Shown here piece by piece: positions 25,256 to 34,075 of a DNA stretch of 64,000 nt. A program made the translations under genes and the position numbers. Location: the NCBI RefSeq assembly GCF_001270745.1, contig NZ_LFXL01000035.1, forward strand, positions 1 to 64,000, written 5' to 3'. This stretch comes from Jiangella muralis (lineage in GTDB: Bacteria; Actinomycetota; Actinomycetes; Jiangellales; Jiangellaceae). The notes below the pieces were generated by a model. That model saw only the letters and a list, made by a program, of their open reading frames with translations. It did not search any database and had not been told where the DNA came from. Position 1 is the stretch's first letter, and every line of letters begins with the position of its first letter.

Positions 25256-26794
25256 TCAGACCGGGGGGACGCCGTGGCGGCGCTCGGTGAAGCCGCGGTC
25301 CTTGCCGGCCGCGGCCGCCAGCCGCGCCACCAGCTGGCCCCGTAGCTCCTCCGGCGCGACGATGGCGTCGATGACGAGGTCGGACGCCAGCCGCAGGATG
25401 TCGATGTCGGCCTCGTACTCCAGCCGCAACCCCGCCACGTACGCGGCCCGTTCGGCCTCGTCCGAGATCGCCGCGATCTTGTTGAAGTAGACCGCGTTGA
25501 CGGCGGCCTCCGGGCCCATGACCGCGATCTTCGCCGTCGGCAGCGCGAGGCAGGCGTCGGGGCCGAAGCCGGGACCGCACATCGCGTAGAGGCCGGCGCC
25601 GTAGGCCTTGCGGACGATGACCGAGACCGTCGGCACCGTGGCCTCGGCGACCGCCGTGATCATCTTGGCGCCGTGCCGGATGATCCCCTGCCGCTCGACC
25701 TCGGAGCCGATCATGAAGCCGGGGACGTCGGCCAGGTAGATCAGCGGCACGTTGAACGCGTCGCACAGCCAGATGAACCGGGCCGCCTTGTCGGCGGAGT
25801 CGGTGAACAGCACGCCGCCCTTGACCGCCGGCTGGTTCGCGACGATGCCGACCGGCTGGCCCTCCAGCAGCCCGAACCCGGTCACGAGCTCGGCCGCGAA
25901 CAGCGGCTTGACCTCGAAGAACGAGTCTTCGTCGATGATCGCGTCGATGACGTCGTGGATGTCGTAGCCGACGGACTCCTCGGCCGGGACGAGGTCGCGG
26001 GTGAACTCGCGGACGGCGCCGCCGGCGGCGTACGACGGCGGCGGCTGCCGCCACGAGCTGGGCAGGTAGGAGAAGAACGCCTTGGCCTGCTCGATCGCCT
26101 CGGCGTCGTCGGCGGCGAGGTTGTCGCCGCAGCCCGACACCGTGGTGTGCATGCGGGCGCCGCCCATCTCCTCGAGCGTGACCTTCTCGCCGACGACCAT
26201 CTCGGCCATGCGCGGCGAGCCGAGGTACATCGACGCGTTGCCCTCGACCATGACGACGATGTCGCAGAACGACGGGATGTAGGCGCCGCCGGCCGCGCTC
26301 GGCCCGAACAGGCAGCACACCTGCGGCACCCGGCCGGACAGCGCCACCTGGTTGTGGAAGATCCGCCCGGCGCCGCGGCGGCCGGGGAAGAGGTCGACCT
26401 GGTCGGTGATGCGGGCGCCGGCGGAGTCGATGAACCAGAACACCGGCAGCTCGTCGCGCAGCGCGGTCTCGGTGACGCGGACGATCTTCTCGACGGTGCG
26501 GGCGCCCCACGAGCCGGCCTTGACCGTCGGGTCGTTCGCGACGACCAGCGCCGGACGGCCCTCGACCAGGCCGCGGCCGGTGACGACGCCGTCGGCGGGC
26601 AGGCCGGTGGCCAGCGCGTTGGCCAGCTGGCCGTCCTCGACGAAGGTGCCAGCGTCGAACAGCAGGTCGATGCGGTCGCGGACGTAGAGCTTGCCCTGCT
26701 TGGCCAGCTTGGCGGCGCCGGCGTCGGACGGGACCTCGGTGGCCTTCCGGGCCGCGTCGACCTCGGCGTAGTGGTCGTGCCCCACTGTCGTCAC
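25256..26794 (-). CDS. Acyl-CoA carboxylase beta subunit, methylcrotonyl-CoA carboxylase (AccD1/LiuB) type
   Basis: The 512-aa carboxyltransferase has FWFIDSAGARITDQVDLFPG, LFGPSAAGGAYIPSFCD, YLADVPGFMIGSEVERQGI and RKAYGAGLYAMCGPG. Its 3-methylcrotonyl-CoA assignment rests on the operon: an acyl-CoA dehydrogenase gene lies 7 bases upstream and a LiuR-like regulator diverges from it. No alpha subunit gene adjoins it, unlike accA1-accD1 in M. tuberculosis, so it may share the AccA encoded at 32 kb. ATG 26794 gives the usual N-terminus. Confidence 0.88.
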   Translation of the reverse strand: MTTVGHDHYAEVDAARKATEVPSDAGAAKLAKQGKLYVRDRIDLLFDAGTFVEDGQLANALATGLPADGVVTGRGLVEGRPALVVANDPTVKAGSWGARTVEKIVRVTETALRDELPVFWFIDSAGARITDQVDLFPGRRGAGRIFHNQVALSGRVPQVCCLFGPSAAGGAYIPSFCDIVVMVEGNASMYLGSPRMAEMVVGEKVTLEEMGGARMHTTVSGCGDNLAADDAEAIEQAKAFFSYLPSSWRQPPPSYAAGGAVREFTRDLVPAEESVGYDIHDVIDAIIDEDSFFEVKPLFAAELVTGFGLLEGQPVGIVANQPAVKGGVLFTDSADKAARFIWLCDAFNVPLIYLADVPGFMIGSEVERQGIIRHGAKMITAVAEATVPTVSVIVRKAYGAGLYAMCGPGFGPDACLALPTAKIAVMGPEAAVNAVYFNKIAAISDEAERAAYVAGLRLEYEADIDILRLASDLVIDAIVAPEELRGQLVARLAAAAGKDRGFTERRHGVPPV

Positions 26795-26801
26795 ACCCCG
26801 A

Positions 26802-27968
26802 TCATGCCTGAACCGGCAGCCCCAGACCGCGCGCCAGCACGAGCCGCTGGATCTCGCTGGTCCCCTCGCCGATCTCGAGGATCTTCGCGTCGCGGTAGAA
26901 CCGGGCCACCGGGTACTCCTCCATGAACCCGTAGCCGCCGTGCACCTGCGTGGCGACCCGGGTGGCGGTGACGGCGGACTCCGTGGCGTACAGCTTGGCC
27001 GACGCCGCCGCCTGCTTGACCTGCTCGGACGGCGCGCCGGCGTCGCGCAGGGCAGCGGCGCGGTATGTCAGCAGCCGGGCGGCCTCGGCCATGACGTGGA
27101 GGTCGGCGAGCTGGAACGCGACGGCCTGCTTGGCGCCGATCGGCACGCCGAACGACGTCCGCTCGTGCGCGTAGCCGAGCGACGCGTCGAGCATGGCCTG
27201 GATGCAGCCGACGGCGAGCGCCGCGATGGCGATGCGGCCGTCGTCGAGCGTGGCCAGGAACTGCCTGAATCCCTGGCCGCGCTCGCCGACCAGGTGATCG
27301 GCCGGCACCCGGGCGCCGTCGAAGGTCAGCGGGTGGGTGTCGGACGCGTGCCAGCCGAGCTTGTCGTAGGCCGGCTCGACGATGAATCCGGGCGTGCCCG
27401 CCGGGACGATGATCGCGGAGATCTCCGCACTGCCGTCGGGCCGATTGCCGGTGCGCGCGGTGATGGTGACGCAGCTGGTCAGCTCGGTGCCGGAGTTGGT
27501 GATGAACTGCTTGGCGCCGTCGATGACCCACTCGTCGCCGTCGAGCACGGCGCGGGTGGCCGTGGCACCGGCGTCGGACCCGGCGCCGGGCTCGGTGAGG
27601 CCGAACGCGGCCAGCGCCCGCCCGGCGACGAGGTCGGGCAGCCAGCGGGCCTTCTGCTCGTCGGTGCCGTAGGTCAGGATCGGGGTGATGCCCAGGCCGA
27701 CGGCGGCCTCGAGCGTGATGCCCAGCGACTGGTCGACCCGGCCGATCTCCTCGATCGCGACGCACAGGCTGGTGAGGTCGCCGCCCGCGCCGCCGTACTC
27801 CTCGGGGGCGGTGAGGCCGAACAGCCCCAGTTCTCCCATCGCCCGTACGACGCCGACCGGGAACTCGTGCTTGCGGTCCCACTCGGCCGCGTAGGGAGCG
27901 ATGCGCTCGCGGGCGAAGTCGCGGACGACCGCGCGGAACTCCTCGTGGTCGGCGGACAGCTCGAACAT
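26802..27968 (-). CDS. Acyl-CoA dehydrogenase of the leucine/branched-chain operon
   Basis: The 388-aa FAD enzyme has FGLTEPGAGSDAGAT, the AKQFITNSG strand and a C-terminal KILEIGEGTSEIQRLVLARGLGL. The glutamate in IGEGTSEIQ is the position used as catalytic base by short- and medium-chain and 2-methyl branched-chain dehydrogenases; classical isovaleryl-CoA dehydrogenase has its base elsewhere. The operon suggests branched-chain substrates all the same. ATG 27968 has GGAGG seven bases upstream. It is first in the operon with the carboxylase subunit and diverges from the MerR-type gene. Confidence 0.9.
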   Translation of the reverse strand: MFELSADHEEFRAVVRDFARERIAPYAAEWDRKHEFPVGVVRAMGELGLFGLTAPEEYGGAGGDLTSLCVAIEEIGRVDQSLGITLEAAVGLGITPILTYGTDEQKARWLPDLVAGRALAAFGLTEPGAGSDAGATATRAVLDGDEWVIDGAKQFITNSGTELTSCVTITARTGNRPDGSAEISAIIVPAGTPGFIVEPAYDKLGWHASDTHPLTFDGARVPADHLVGERGQGFRQFLATLDDGRIAIAALAVGCIQAMLDASLGYAHERTSFGVPIGAKQAVAFQLADLHVMAEAARLLTYRAAALRDAGAPSEQVKQAAASAKLYATESAVTATRVATQVHGGYGFMEEYPVARFYRDAKILEIGEGTSEIQRLVLARGLGLPVQA

Positions 27969-27992
27969 CGTGGCACCTCCAGTGCTTGACGT

Positions 27993-28006
27993 TTACGTTA
28001 ACGTAA
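27993..28006. promoter_or_regulatory. Palindromic operator in the LiuR-like/dehydrogenase intergenic region
   Basis: TTACGTTAACGTAA is a perfect 14-bp palindrome, strikingly AT-rich here, and is preceded by TTGACGT. It resembles the operators of MerR-type LiuR regulators of leucine catabolism as I remember them. It lies 25 bases from the dehydrogenase start and 41 from the regulator start. Confidence 0.65.
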
Positions 28007-28046
28007 GTTGAAGGTCCGGGCCAAGGGCTGGAGCGAGGAGACTGCG

Positions 28047-28433
28047 GTGGACGGCGAGCGGACGTGGAGCATCGCGGAACTGGCCGACGAGTTCGGCGTC
28101 ACGCTGCGGACGATCCGGTTCTACGAGGAGCAGGGCCTGCTCACCCCGGCCCGCAACGGCACCCGCCGCATCTTCGCCGACGGCGACCGCGTGCGGCTGG
28201 GCCTGGTGCTGCGCGGCAAGCGGCTGGGTTTCCCGCTGGACGAGATCAAGACGATCATCGGCATGTACGACGCCGAGCCGGGCGAGGTCGGCCAGCTGCG
28301 CTACCTGCTCGACCAGGTCGAACATCGGCGCGCGGAGCTGGAGCAGCGCCGGCGCGACATCGACGCCACCCTGTCCGACCTCGCCGAACTGGAACGCCGC
28401 TGCCGCGCCGACCTCGACCGCCTCACCGGCTGA
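28047..28433 (+). CDS. MerR-family regulator, LiuR-like
   Basis: The 128-aa protein has a MerR winged helix (WSIAELADEFGVTLRTIRFYEEQGLL) then VLRGKRLGFPLDEIKTIIGMYD and a C-terminal coiled coil rich in RRAELEQRRRDIDATL. This sequence style matches LiuR, the regulator of leucine and isovalerate breakdown in proteobacteria, and not metal-sensing MerR proteins: no sensor cysteines exist. GTG 28047 is chosen for GAGGAG at a 6-base spacing; the frame opens with TTG at 28008. It diverges from the dehydrogenase-carboxylase operon with a palindrome between. Confidence 0.85.
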   Translation: MDGERTWSIAELADEFGVTLRTIRFYEEQGLLTPARNGTRRIFADGDRVRLGLVLRGKRLGFPLDEIKTIIGMYDAEPGEVGQLRYLLDQVEHRRAELEQRRRDIDATLSDLAELERRCRADLDRLTG

Positions 28434-28436
28434 GGC

Positions 28437-29822
28437 TCACCCGATACAGGTGTGCCCCGCGTCGAGGGCGAGCCGCTGCACGACGTCGGCGTCCCACCGC
28501 TCGAACGTCCAGCGCACGCCCTGCGTGGCCGGCGCTCCCGGCAGCGCCGACCCGGGGACCTCGGTGGTGAACCCGGGCTGCGCCGCGGCGACCTGGTCCA
28601 GCGTCGACCCGACGCCGACTCCCGCCGGCGTCACCGTCCCGCCCGCCGTGGTGCCGATCGAGCTGACGACGAACTCGTCCTCCGAGACCGCGGGCGCCGG
28701 TAGCTCGCCGGTCGAGATGTCCCGCAGCACCGACACGAGGCCGGTCACGTCGCCGGCCCGGAACTCGCCGTAGCAGTACGGGCGGCTGCGCCCGGTCCAC
28801 TCGGTGATCTCGACGCCGGGTGTGGCGCGCAGCTCGGCCAGTGTCATCCCCAGCCGGACCGGCCCGAACAGGTCGCCGCCGGGAACGGAGAAGTCCGCCG
28901 TCGCCGGGGCCGGCGCGGGCACCGGCGCGTCGCCGCAGTTGTGCATGCCCTCGTGGCCGATCGACGTCACGACGTCGCCGTCGAGCTGGAGGTTCCAGAC
29001 GGAGAAGACGCCGCCGAGGTCCGGGACACCGGCCGACACGACGTCGCCGTCGACCACCGCGTCGGAGTAGGCGGTCAGGACGTCGCCGAGCGTGCTGCCG
29101 ACGCCGACGCCGGCGGGTGTGCGCACCGGCACGTCCACGACCACCCGCGACACCTCGTACCCACCCAGCAGGTCGGCCGGCGGCTCACCGATGGCGCCCC
29201 GCAGCGAGATGTACCCGTGCGTCTGCGCGGTGCGGAACGCGCCGTAACACAGCTGCGGCCGGTCGAGGTCGTCGGCGCGCAGCCGGGTGATCTCGACGCC
29301 GGGCACCTGCTGCAACTCGGCCAGCGTCATGCGCACCTGGACGCCGTCGAACGGTGCGGCCGGGTCGAACAGCGGCAGCGCCGAGACGTCCACCGGTGAC
29401 TCGTCGACGCCGGCCGGCTGCTCGCCGCCGCCGGGGTCGGTGCCGGCGCCGGTGGGCTGCTCCGTCGCCTGGCCGGCCGTGGAGGGGCCGCTCGGCTCGC
29501 CGGTCGCGTCGCCGGTGATGTCACCGGACGGGCCGGCCGCGGCCTTGGGCGGCGCCGCGGGGTCGAGCGGCGGCAAGGCCTCCGGCGACTCGGCCGGCTG
29601 CGGCTCGTACGTGGGCGCCGCGGTGAACTGCCCGGTGACGGCCATGGAGCCGAACGCGACCGCCGCCACCAGGCCGGCCGAGCCGGCGGTGGAGGCGACC
29701 ATGCGCACGGTGCGCCGCCGGCGAGCGCCGCGGACGATCCGCCCGACCGCGTTCGCGCCGGGCGGCACCGCGAGCCGGTCGTCGCCGAAGATCCGGCGCA
29801 ACTCGTCGTCGAACTCGTTCAT
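28437..29822 (-). CDS. Membrane-anchored protein with two extracytoplasmic repeats, partner of SigE-family sigma factor A
   Basis: The 461-aa protein has a cytosolic start (MNEFDDELRRIFGDDRL, then RRRR), one membrane helix (STAGSAGLVAAVAFGSMAV), a Pro/Gly/Thr-rich linker, and two related domains (about 175-320 and 325-461). Each repeat pairs a GVxxxMTLAELxxxPGVEIT..CYGxF half with a GVGVGSTLxDVxxA half and ends in a cysteine. No HxxxCxxC zinc anti-sigma motif is present. ATG 29822 overlaps the sigma stop (ATGA) with GGAGGGAAG upstream, so the two are coupled. It may regulate or be served by the sigma factor; unproven. Confidence 0.72.
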   Translation of the reverse strand: MNEFDDELRRIFGDDRLAVPPGANAVGRIVRGARRRRTVRMVASTAGSAGLVAAVAFGSMAVTGQFTAAPTYEPQPAESPEALPPLDPAAPPKAAAGPSGDITGDATGEPSGPSTAGQATEQPTGAGTDPGGGEQPAGVDESPVDVSALPLFDPAAPFDGVQVRMTLAELQQVPGVEITRLRADDLDRPQLCYGAFRTAQTHGYISLRGAIGEPPADLLGGYEVSRVVVDVPVRTPAGVGVGSTLGDVLTAYSDAVVDGDVVSAGVPDLGGVFSVWNLQLDGDVVTSIGHEGMHNCGDAPVPAPAPATADFSVPGGDLFGPVRLGMTLAELRATPGVEITEWTGRSRPYCYGEFRAGDVTGLVSVLRDISTGELPAPAVSEDEFVVSSIGTTAGGTVTPAGVGVGSTLDQVAAAQPGFTTEVPGSALPGAPATQGVRWTFERWDADVVQRLALDAGHTCIG

Positions 29823-30382
29823 CGGTCTCTTCCCTCCACCGAGGACAGGCTCGTCCTCAATTTGGCCAGCGCCTTGCTCGCCTGGCTCTTCACCGTGCCC
29901 GCGGAGATACCGAGCGCCGCCGCGATCTGCGCCTCGGAGAAGTCCTCGTAGTACCGCAGCACCAGGACCGCCCGCTGCCGCGGCGGCAACTGCGCCAGCG
30001 CCTGCCACACCGGCTCGCCGTCGAGCCGGTCGGCCGGCGTGGCCGCGCGCTCCGGGAGCTCGTCGACCAGCACCTCACGCCGTCGCCGCCGCCAGCGGCT
30101 CACGTGCGCGTTCGCCATCGACCGCCGGATGTAGGCCTGCGGGTCGACGCCCTGGCGCAGCAGCTTCCCCCAGCGCGACCCCACCTTCTCCAGCACCGTC
30201 TGCACCAGATCGGCGCCGTCGTGCGGCGACCCCGTCAGCGCGTGCCCGTACCGCAGCAGCCCGGGCAGACTCGCCCGGACGAAGTCCTCGAACTCCACCG
30301 TCGCCTCGCCCGTCTCCGAGCGGCCCACCACCGTCGCGCCCACGGCCGGTGCGGCCTCCCCGCCTGGGGACTGAATGAACAT
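29819..30382 (-). CDS. SigE-family (ECF-like) RNA polymerase sigma factor, copy A
   Basis: The 187-aa protein has sigma region 2 ([21 protein letters not shown]) and region 4 ([44 protein letters not shown], seen in parts) with a helix-turn-helix. ATG 30382 is used; GTG 30289-30291, near the start of region 2, is possible. Copy B, 1.7 kb away, has a very similar protein and the same N-terminal tail ([16 protein letters not shown]), which supports the longer start. It is coupled to the membrane protein gene and preceded by GCAACC-N16-CGTGTT. Confidence 0.88.
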   Translation of the reverse strand: MFIQSPGGEAAPAVGATVVGRSETGEATVEFEDFVRASLPGLLRYGHALTGSPHDGADLVQTVLEKVGSRWGKLLRQGVDPQAYIRRSMANAHVSRWRRRRREVLVDELPERAATPADRLDGEPVWQALAQLPPRQRAVLVLRYYEDFSEAQIAAALGISAGTVKSQASKALAKLRTSLSSVEGRDR

Positions 30383-30420
30383 CACGACCCCGCTTCGCCG
30401 TCCCTGCCTCGTTGACCAGG

Positions 30421-30448
30421 AACACGCGCGGACGGGCCGTCCGGTTGC
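30421..30448 (-). promoter_or_regulatory. Putative ECF-type promoter of sigma operon A
   Basis: On the minus strand GCAACC (30448-30443), 16 bases, then CGTGTT (30426-30421). The identical pair with identical spacing precedes copy B. ECF promoters usually carry AAC at -35 and CGT at -10, so autoregulation is likely. Confidence 0.65.
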
Positions 30449-30453
30449 CTCGC

Positions 30454-30738
30454 TCAGCCCCAGCAGTTCTGCCCGGCGTCGAGCCCCAGGCTCGCGACGG
30501 TCTCGCCGTCGCCCGACACGAACAGCCAGCGCACCGCCGGGTTCCCCGGATCGGGCAGGTAGGCGTCGAACGTCGCACCGGTGACGACGTCCGGGTATGC
30601 CTGGCGCAGCTGCTCGAAGGTCGAGCCCGGGCCGATCCCGAGCGGCGTCGTCGCGGCCGGATCGCTGGTCGAGAAGTACGTGACGCGGTAGTCGTCGTCC
30701 GAGCCAGCCGGCTCCGGTGGGTCGTCGCCGTCGACCCG
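30454..30738 (-). pseudogene. In-frame continuation of membrane protein B beyond a UGA stop
   Basis: Directly after the TGA at 30739-30741 the same frame stays open for 94 codons to a second TGA. It encodes DPAATTPLGIGPGSTFEQLRQAYPDV and ends AGQNCWG, which is homologous to the last part of protein A (VGVGSTLDQVAAAQPG, HTCIG). The first half of repeat 2 is missing. No start codon serves it early on. It is either a decayed 3' end after a deletion and nonsense mutation, or a read-through extension. Confidence 0.65.
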
Positions 30739-31533
30739 TCAGCCGGCCTCGGCGCCGACGGGCGGGTCGAGGACCGGCACCCGGTCGCAGGCCGGGAGGC
30801 CGTCCATCACGACCTCGGCTACCACGCCGTCGACCGCGGAGAACTCCCACGCCCGGACGATGTTCTGCTCGCCCTGGAACTCGGCGCGGTACCCGTCGGC
30901 CAGGTCGAACTGGGCGGCACCCGGGTAGGCGGCGAGCACCTCGTTCGCGGACGAGCCGGCCGTGATGCCCTCGGGTGTCACCACCGGCACGTCGAAGTGC
31001 ATCGTCGACACCTCGTAGAACGGGTCCAGGTCGTCCGGGACCGAGCCGAAGGCGCCGCGGGTCGAGATGTACCCGTGCGCGCTCGGGCTGCGGTACTCGC
31101 CGTAGCAGAGCTCGCTGTAGCCGTCCTCCGGCGTGAACCGGGTGATCTCGACGCCGTCGATGTCCTCGAGGTCGGCCAGCTTCGTGCCGACCGTGAAGCC
31201 GTCGATGCCCTCGTTCGGGTAGACCACCACCGGCGCGGCGGCCGTCGGCGTCAGGCTGGGCTCGGGCGTGGGCGTGGGCGTGGGCGTCGGGACGGACGGG
31301 GTCTCGGCCGGCTGGACGGGGTCCGGCGCGGCCGTGAACTGGCCGGCCACCGCGAACGAGCCGACCGTCACCGCGGCCACCAGGCCCACGGTGCCCGCCG
31401 CCGTCGCGGCCAGCCGGGCGGCGCGGCGGCGCCGGGCGCCCCTGACGATGCGGTCGACGGCGTCGGCGCGCGGCGTCAGCGCCAGCCGGTCGTCGCCCAG
31501 CAGGCGGCGCAGGTCGTCGTCGAAGTCGTTCAT
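30739..31533 (-). CDS. Membrane-anchored protein with one extracytoplasmic repeat, partner of sigma factor B
   Basis: A 264-aa paralogue of the copy A protein: [17 protein letters not shown] start, RRRR patch, membrane helix AAGTVGLVAAVTVGSFAVAG, a PTPTPTPTPEP linker, then one repeat with GFTVGTKLADLEDIDGVEITRF, LCYGEYR, GITAGSSANEVLAAYPGA and LPACDR. It stops at a TGA after which homology to protein A resumes in frame, so it appears shortened. ATG 31533 overlaps the sigma B stop (ATGA). Role unknown. Confidence 0.7.
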   Translation of the reverse strand: MNDFDDDLRRLLGDDRLALTPRADAVDRIVRGARRRRAARLAATAAGTVGLVAAVTVGSFAVAGQFTAAPDPVQPAETPSVPTPTPTPTPEPSLTPTAAAPVVVYPNEGIDGFTVGTKLADLEDIDGVEITRFTPEDGYSELCYGEYRSPSAHGYISTRGAFGSVPDDLDPFYEVSTMHFDVPVVTPEGITAGSSANEVLAAYPGAAQFDLADGYRAEFQGEQNIVRAWEFSAVDGVVAEVVMDGLPACDRVPVLDPPVGAEAG

Positions 31534-32096
31534 CGGTCTCTTCCCTCCACCGCGGACAGGCTGGCCCGCAACTTCGTCAGCGCCTTGCTCGCCTGGCTCT
31601 TCACCGTGCCCGCGGTGATGCCCAGAGCCGCGGCGATCTCCGCCTCGGACAGGTCCTCGTAGTAGCGCAGCACCACCACCGCCCGCTGCCGCGGCGGCAG
31701 GTCCGCCAGCGCGTGCCAGAGCGGCTCGCCGTCGAGGCGGTCCGGCAGGGCCGCGCCCTGGTCCGGGAACTCGTCGACCAGCACCTCGCGCCGTCGCCGC
31801 CGCCAGCGGCTCACGTGCGCGTTCGCCATCGACCGGCGCACGTAGGCGAGCGGGTCGGCGTCGTGCCGGGTGATCTTCGACCAGCGGGCGCCGGCCTTCT
31901 CCAGCGCCGTCTGCACGAGGTCGGCCGCGTCGTGCGGCGACCCCGTCAGCGCGTGCCCGTAGCGCAGCAGCCCCGGCAGGCTGGCCCGGGCGAACCCCTC
32001 GAAGTCCATCGTCGCCTCGTCCGGCTCGATGCGGCCCGCCATCACCGTCGCGCCCACGGCCGGTGCGGTCTCCCCGTCAGGGGACTGTATTAGCAT
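31530..32096 (-). CDS. SigE-family (ECF-like) RNA polymerase sigma factor, copy B
   Basis: The 188-aa protein is a close paralogue of copy A ([67 protein letters not shown]). Regions 2 and 4 are complete. ATG 32096 keeps the N-terminal tail shared with copy A; ATG 32009, inside GAGGCGACGATGGAC, is the alternative. The gene is coupled by ATGA to membrane protein B and carries the same GCAACC-N16-CGTGTT promoter. The pair of operons looks like a tandem duplication. Confidence 0.88.
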   Translation of the reverse strand: MLIQSPDGETAPAVGATVMAGRIEPDEATMDFEGFARASLPGLLRYGHALTGSPHDAADLVQTALEKAGARWSKITRHDADPLAYVRRSMANAHVSRWRRRRREVLVDEFPDQGAALPDRLDGEPLWHALADLPPRQRAVVVLRYYEDLSEAEIAAALGITAGTVKSQASKALTKLRASLSAVEGRDR

Positions 32097-32132
32097 CACA
32101 CCCCGCTCTGTCCGTATCGCGTCATTGCCGTG

Positions 32133-32160
32133 AACACGCAGGACCGGCCGTTCGGGTTGC
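32133..32160 (-). promoter_or_regulatory. Putative ECF-type promoter of sigma operon B
   Basis: On the minus strand GCAACC (32160-32155), 16 bases, CGTGTT (32138-32133), identical in both boxes and spacing to copy A, with a spacer that is only partly conserved. Confidence 0.65.
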
Positions 32161-32177
32161 CCGGGGACGGGACGTCC

Positions 32178-32183
32178 TAGACT
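32178..32183 (+). promoter_or_regulatory. -10 element for accA
   Basis: TAGACT lies 26 bases before GTG 32210, which has its own GGGAGGGAG; this transcript would carry a short ordinary leader of about 20 bases. Confidence 0.45.
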
Positions 32184-32209
32184 CGCCACAGTTCTGGGAG
32201 GGAGCCAGC

Positions 32210-33991
32210 GTGGAGTACCGCCGGATCAGCAAGGTTCTGGTAGCCAACCGGGGCGAGATCGCGGTGCGGGTCATCCGCGCCTGCCGCGACGCCGGCCTCA
32301 CCAGCGTGGCCGTCTACGCCGACGGCGACCGCGACGCGCCACACGCCCGGCTCGCCGACGAGGCGTACGCGCTGGGCGGCGAGACCGCCGCCGAGACCTA
32401 CCTCGACATCGCGAAGCTGCTCGACGCCGCCGCGCGCTCCGGCGCCGACGCCGTCCACCCCGGTTACGGCTTCCTCGCCGAGAACGCCGGGTTCGCGCAG
32501 GCCGTCATCGACGCCGGACTGGTCTGGATCGGCCCACCGCCGGCCGCCATCACCGCGCTGGGCGACAAGGTCAGCGCCCGGCACATCGCCGCGCGGGCCG
32601 GCGCTCCGCTCGTCGCCGGCAGCTCCGACCCCGTCACCGGCGCCGCCGAGGTCGTCGCGTTCGCCGAGGAGCACGGGCTGCCGGTCGCCATCAAGGCGGC
32701 CTTCGGCGGCGGCGGGCGCGGCCTCAAGGTGGCCCGCACGCTGGACGAGATCCCCGAGCTGTACGAGTCCGCGGTGCGCGAGGCCGTCGCGGCGTTCGGC
32801 CGCGGCGAGTGCTTCGTCGAGCGCTACCTCGACCGGCCGCGGCACGTCGAGACCCAGTGCCTGGCCGACCGATTCGGCGCCGTGGCGGTGATCTCCACGC
32901 GCGACTGCTCCCTCCAGCGGCGGCACCAGAAGCTGGTCGAGGAGGCGCCCGCGCCGTTCCTCACCGACGAGCAGAACGCCGAGCTGTACCGCGCGTCCAA
33001 GGCGATCCTGCGCGAGGCCGGCTACGTCGGAGCCGGCACCTGCGAGTTCCTGGTCGGCACAGACGGGACCATCTCGTTCCTCGAGGTCAACACCCGGCTG
33101 CAGGTCGAGCACCCGGTCACCGAGGAGGTCACCGGCCTCGACCTCGTCCGCGAGATGTTCCGCATCGCCGAGGGCGAGGCGCTGGGCTACGACGACCCTG
33201 TCGTGCGCGGCCACTCGATCGAGTTCCGCATCAACGGCGAGGACCCCGGCCGCAACTTCCTGCCCACCCCGGGCGCCGTCACGACGTTCCGGCCGCCGTC
33301 CGGGCCGGGCGTGCGGGTCGACGCCGGTGTCGAGGCCGGCAGCGTCGTCGGGCAGAACTTCGACTCGCTGCTGGCCAAGCTGGTCGTCACCGGCGCCACG
33401 CGGCGTCAGGCGGTCGAGCGGGCGCGGCGGGCGCTGGCCGAGTTCGAGGTCGGCGGCCTGGCGACGGTCATCCCGTTCCACCGCGCCGTCCTCGACGACG
33501 CCGCCTTCGTCCCCGCCGCCGACGACGAGCCGTTCGCCGTCCACACCCGCTGGATCGAGACCGAGTGGGCGAACTCGTTCACGCCGTTCACCGCCGATGC
33601 GGCGCCGGAGGGCGACGACGCGCGCGAGCGGATCACCGTCGAGATCGGCGGGAAGCGGCTGGAGGTCGTGCTGCCGGCCGGGCTGGGCTCGTCCAACCTC
33701 GTCGGCGCGGGCGTGGGCGCGGCCCGGCGGCCGGTACGACGCTCCGCCGGGCGTACCGGTGCGGCCGCGGCGGGCGGCGACGCGCTCACCTCGCCGATGC
33801 AGGGGACGATCATCAAGGTGGTCGCCGAGGACGGCCAGAGTGTCGCCGAGGGCGATGTCGTGGTCGTCATGGAGGCGATGAAGATGGAGCAGCCCATCAC
33901 GGCGCACAAGGCCGGCACGGTCACCGGGCTGACCGCCGAGGTCGGAGCCACCATCGCGAACGGCGCCGTCATCTGCACGATCGAGGGCTGA
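32210..33991 (+). CDS. accA3: Acyl-CoA carboxylase alpha subunit (biotin carboxylase plus biotin carrier), AccA3 type
   Basis: The 593-aa subunit carboxylates its own biotin for AccD partners. The N-terminal biotin carboxylase has [33 protein letters not shown], the Gly-rich [15 protein letters not shown] loop and [18 protein letters not shown]. The C-terminal carrier domain ends with [10 protein letters not shown], biotinyl lysine at about 558. Length equals the AccA3 family. GTG 32210 is chosen for its SD; the frame opens at 32063. With AccD5, AccE and the AccD1-like subunit nearby it may serve as shared alpha subunit. Confidence 0.95.
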   Translation: MEYRRISKVLVANRGEIAVRVIRACRDAGLTSVAVYADGDRDAPHARLADEAYALGGETAAETYLDIAKLLDAAARSGADAVHPGYGFLAENAGFAQAVIDAGLVWIGPPPAAITALGDKVSARHIAARAGAPLVAGSSDPVTGAAEVVAFAEEHGLPVAIKAAFGGGGRGLKVARTLDEIPELYESAVREAVAAFGRGECFVERYLDRPRHVETQCLADRFGAVAVISTRDCSLQRRHQKLVEEAPAPFLTDEQNAELYRASKAILREAGYVGAGTCEFLVGTDGTISFLEVNTRLQVEHPVTEEVTGLDLVREMFRIAEGEALGYDDPVVRGHSIEFRINGEDPGRNFLPTPGAVTTFRPPSGPGVRVDAGVEAGSVVGQNFDSLLAKLVVTGATRRQAVERARRALAEFEVGGLATVIPFHRAVLDDAAFVPAADDEPFAVHTRWIETEWANSFTPFTADAAPEGDDARERITVEIGGKRLEVVLPAGLGSSNLVGAGVGAARRPVRRSAGRTGAAAAGGDALTSPMQGTIIKVVAEDGQSVAEGDVVVVMEAMKMEQPITAHKAGTVTGLTAEVGATIANGAVICTIEG

Positions 33992-34075
33992 TTCCGGGAA
34001 GCGCCGCGGGTGCGTCCGGCGTTGTCGATGCTGGCAACACTTGAGACGTCAACCTTTCTGAAGGGATGCACCCGT

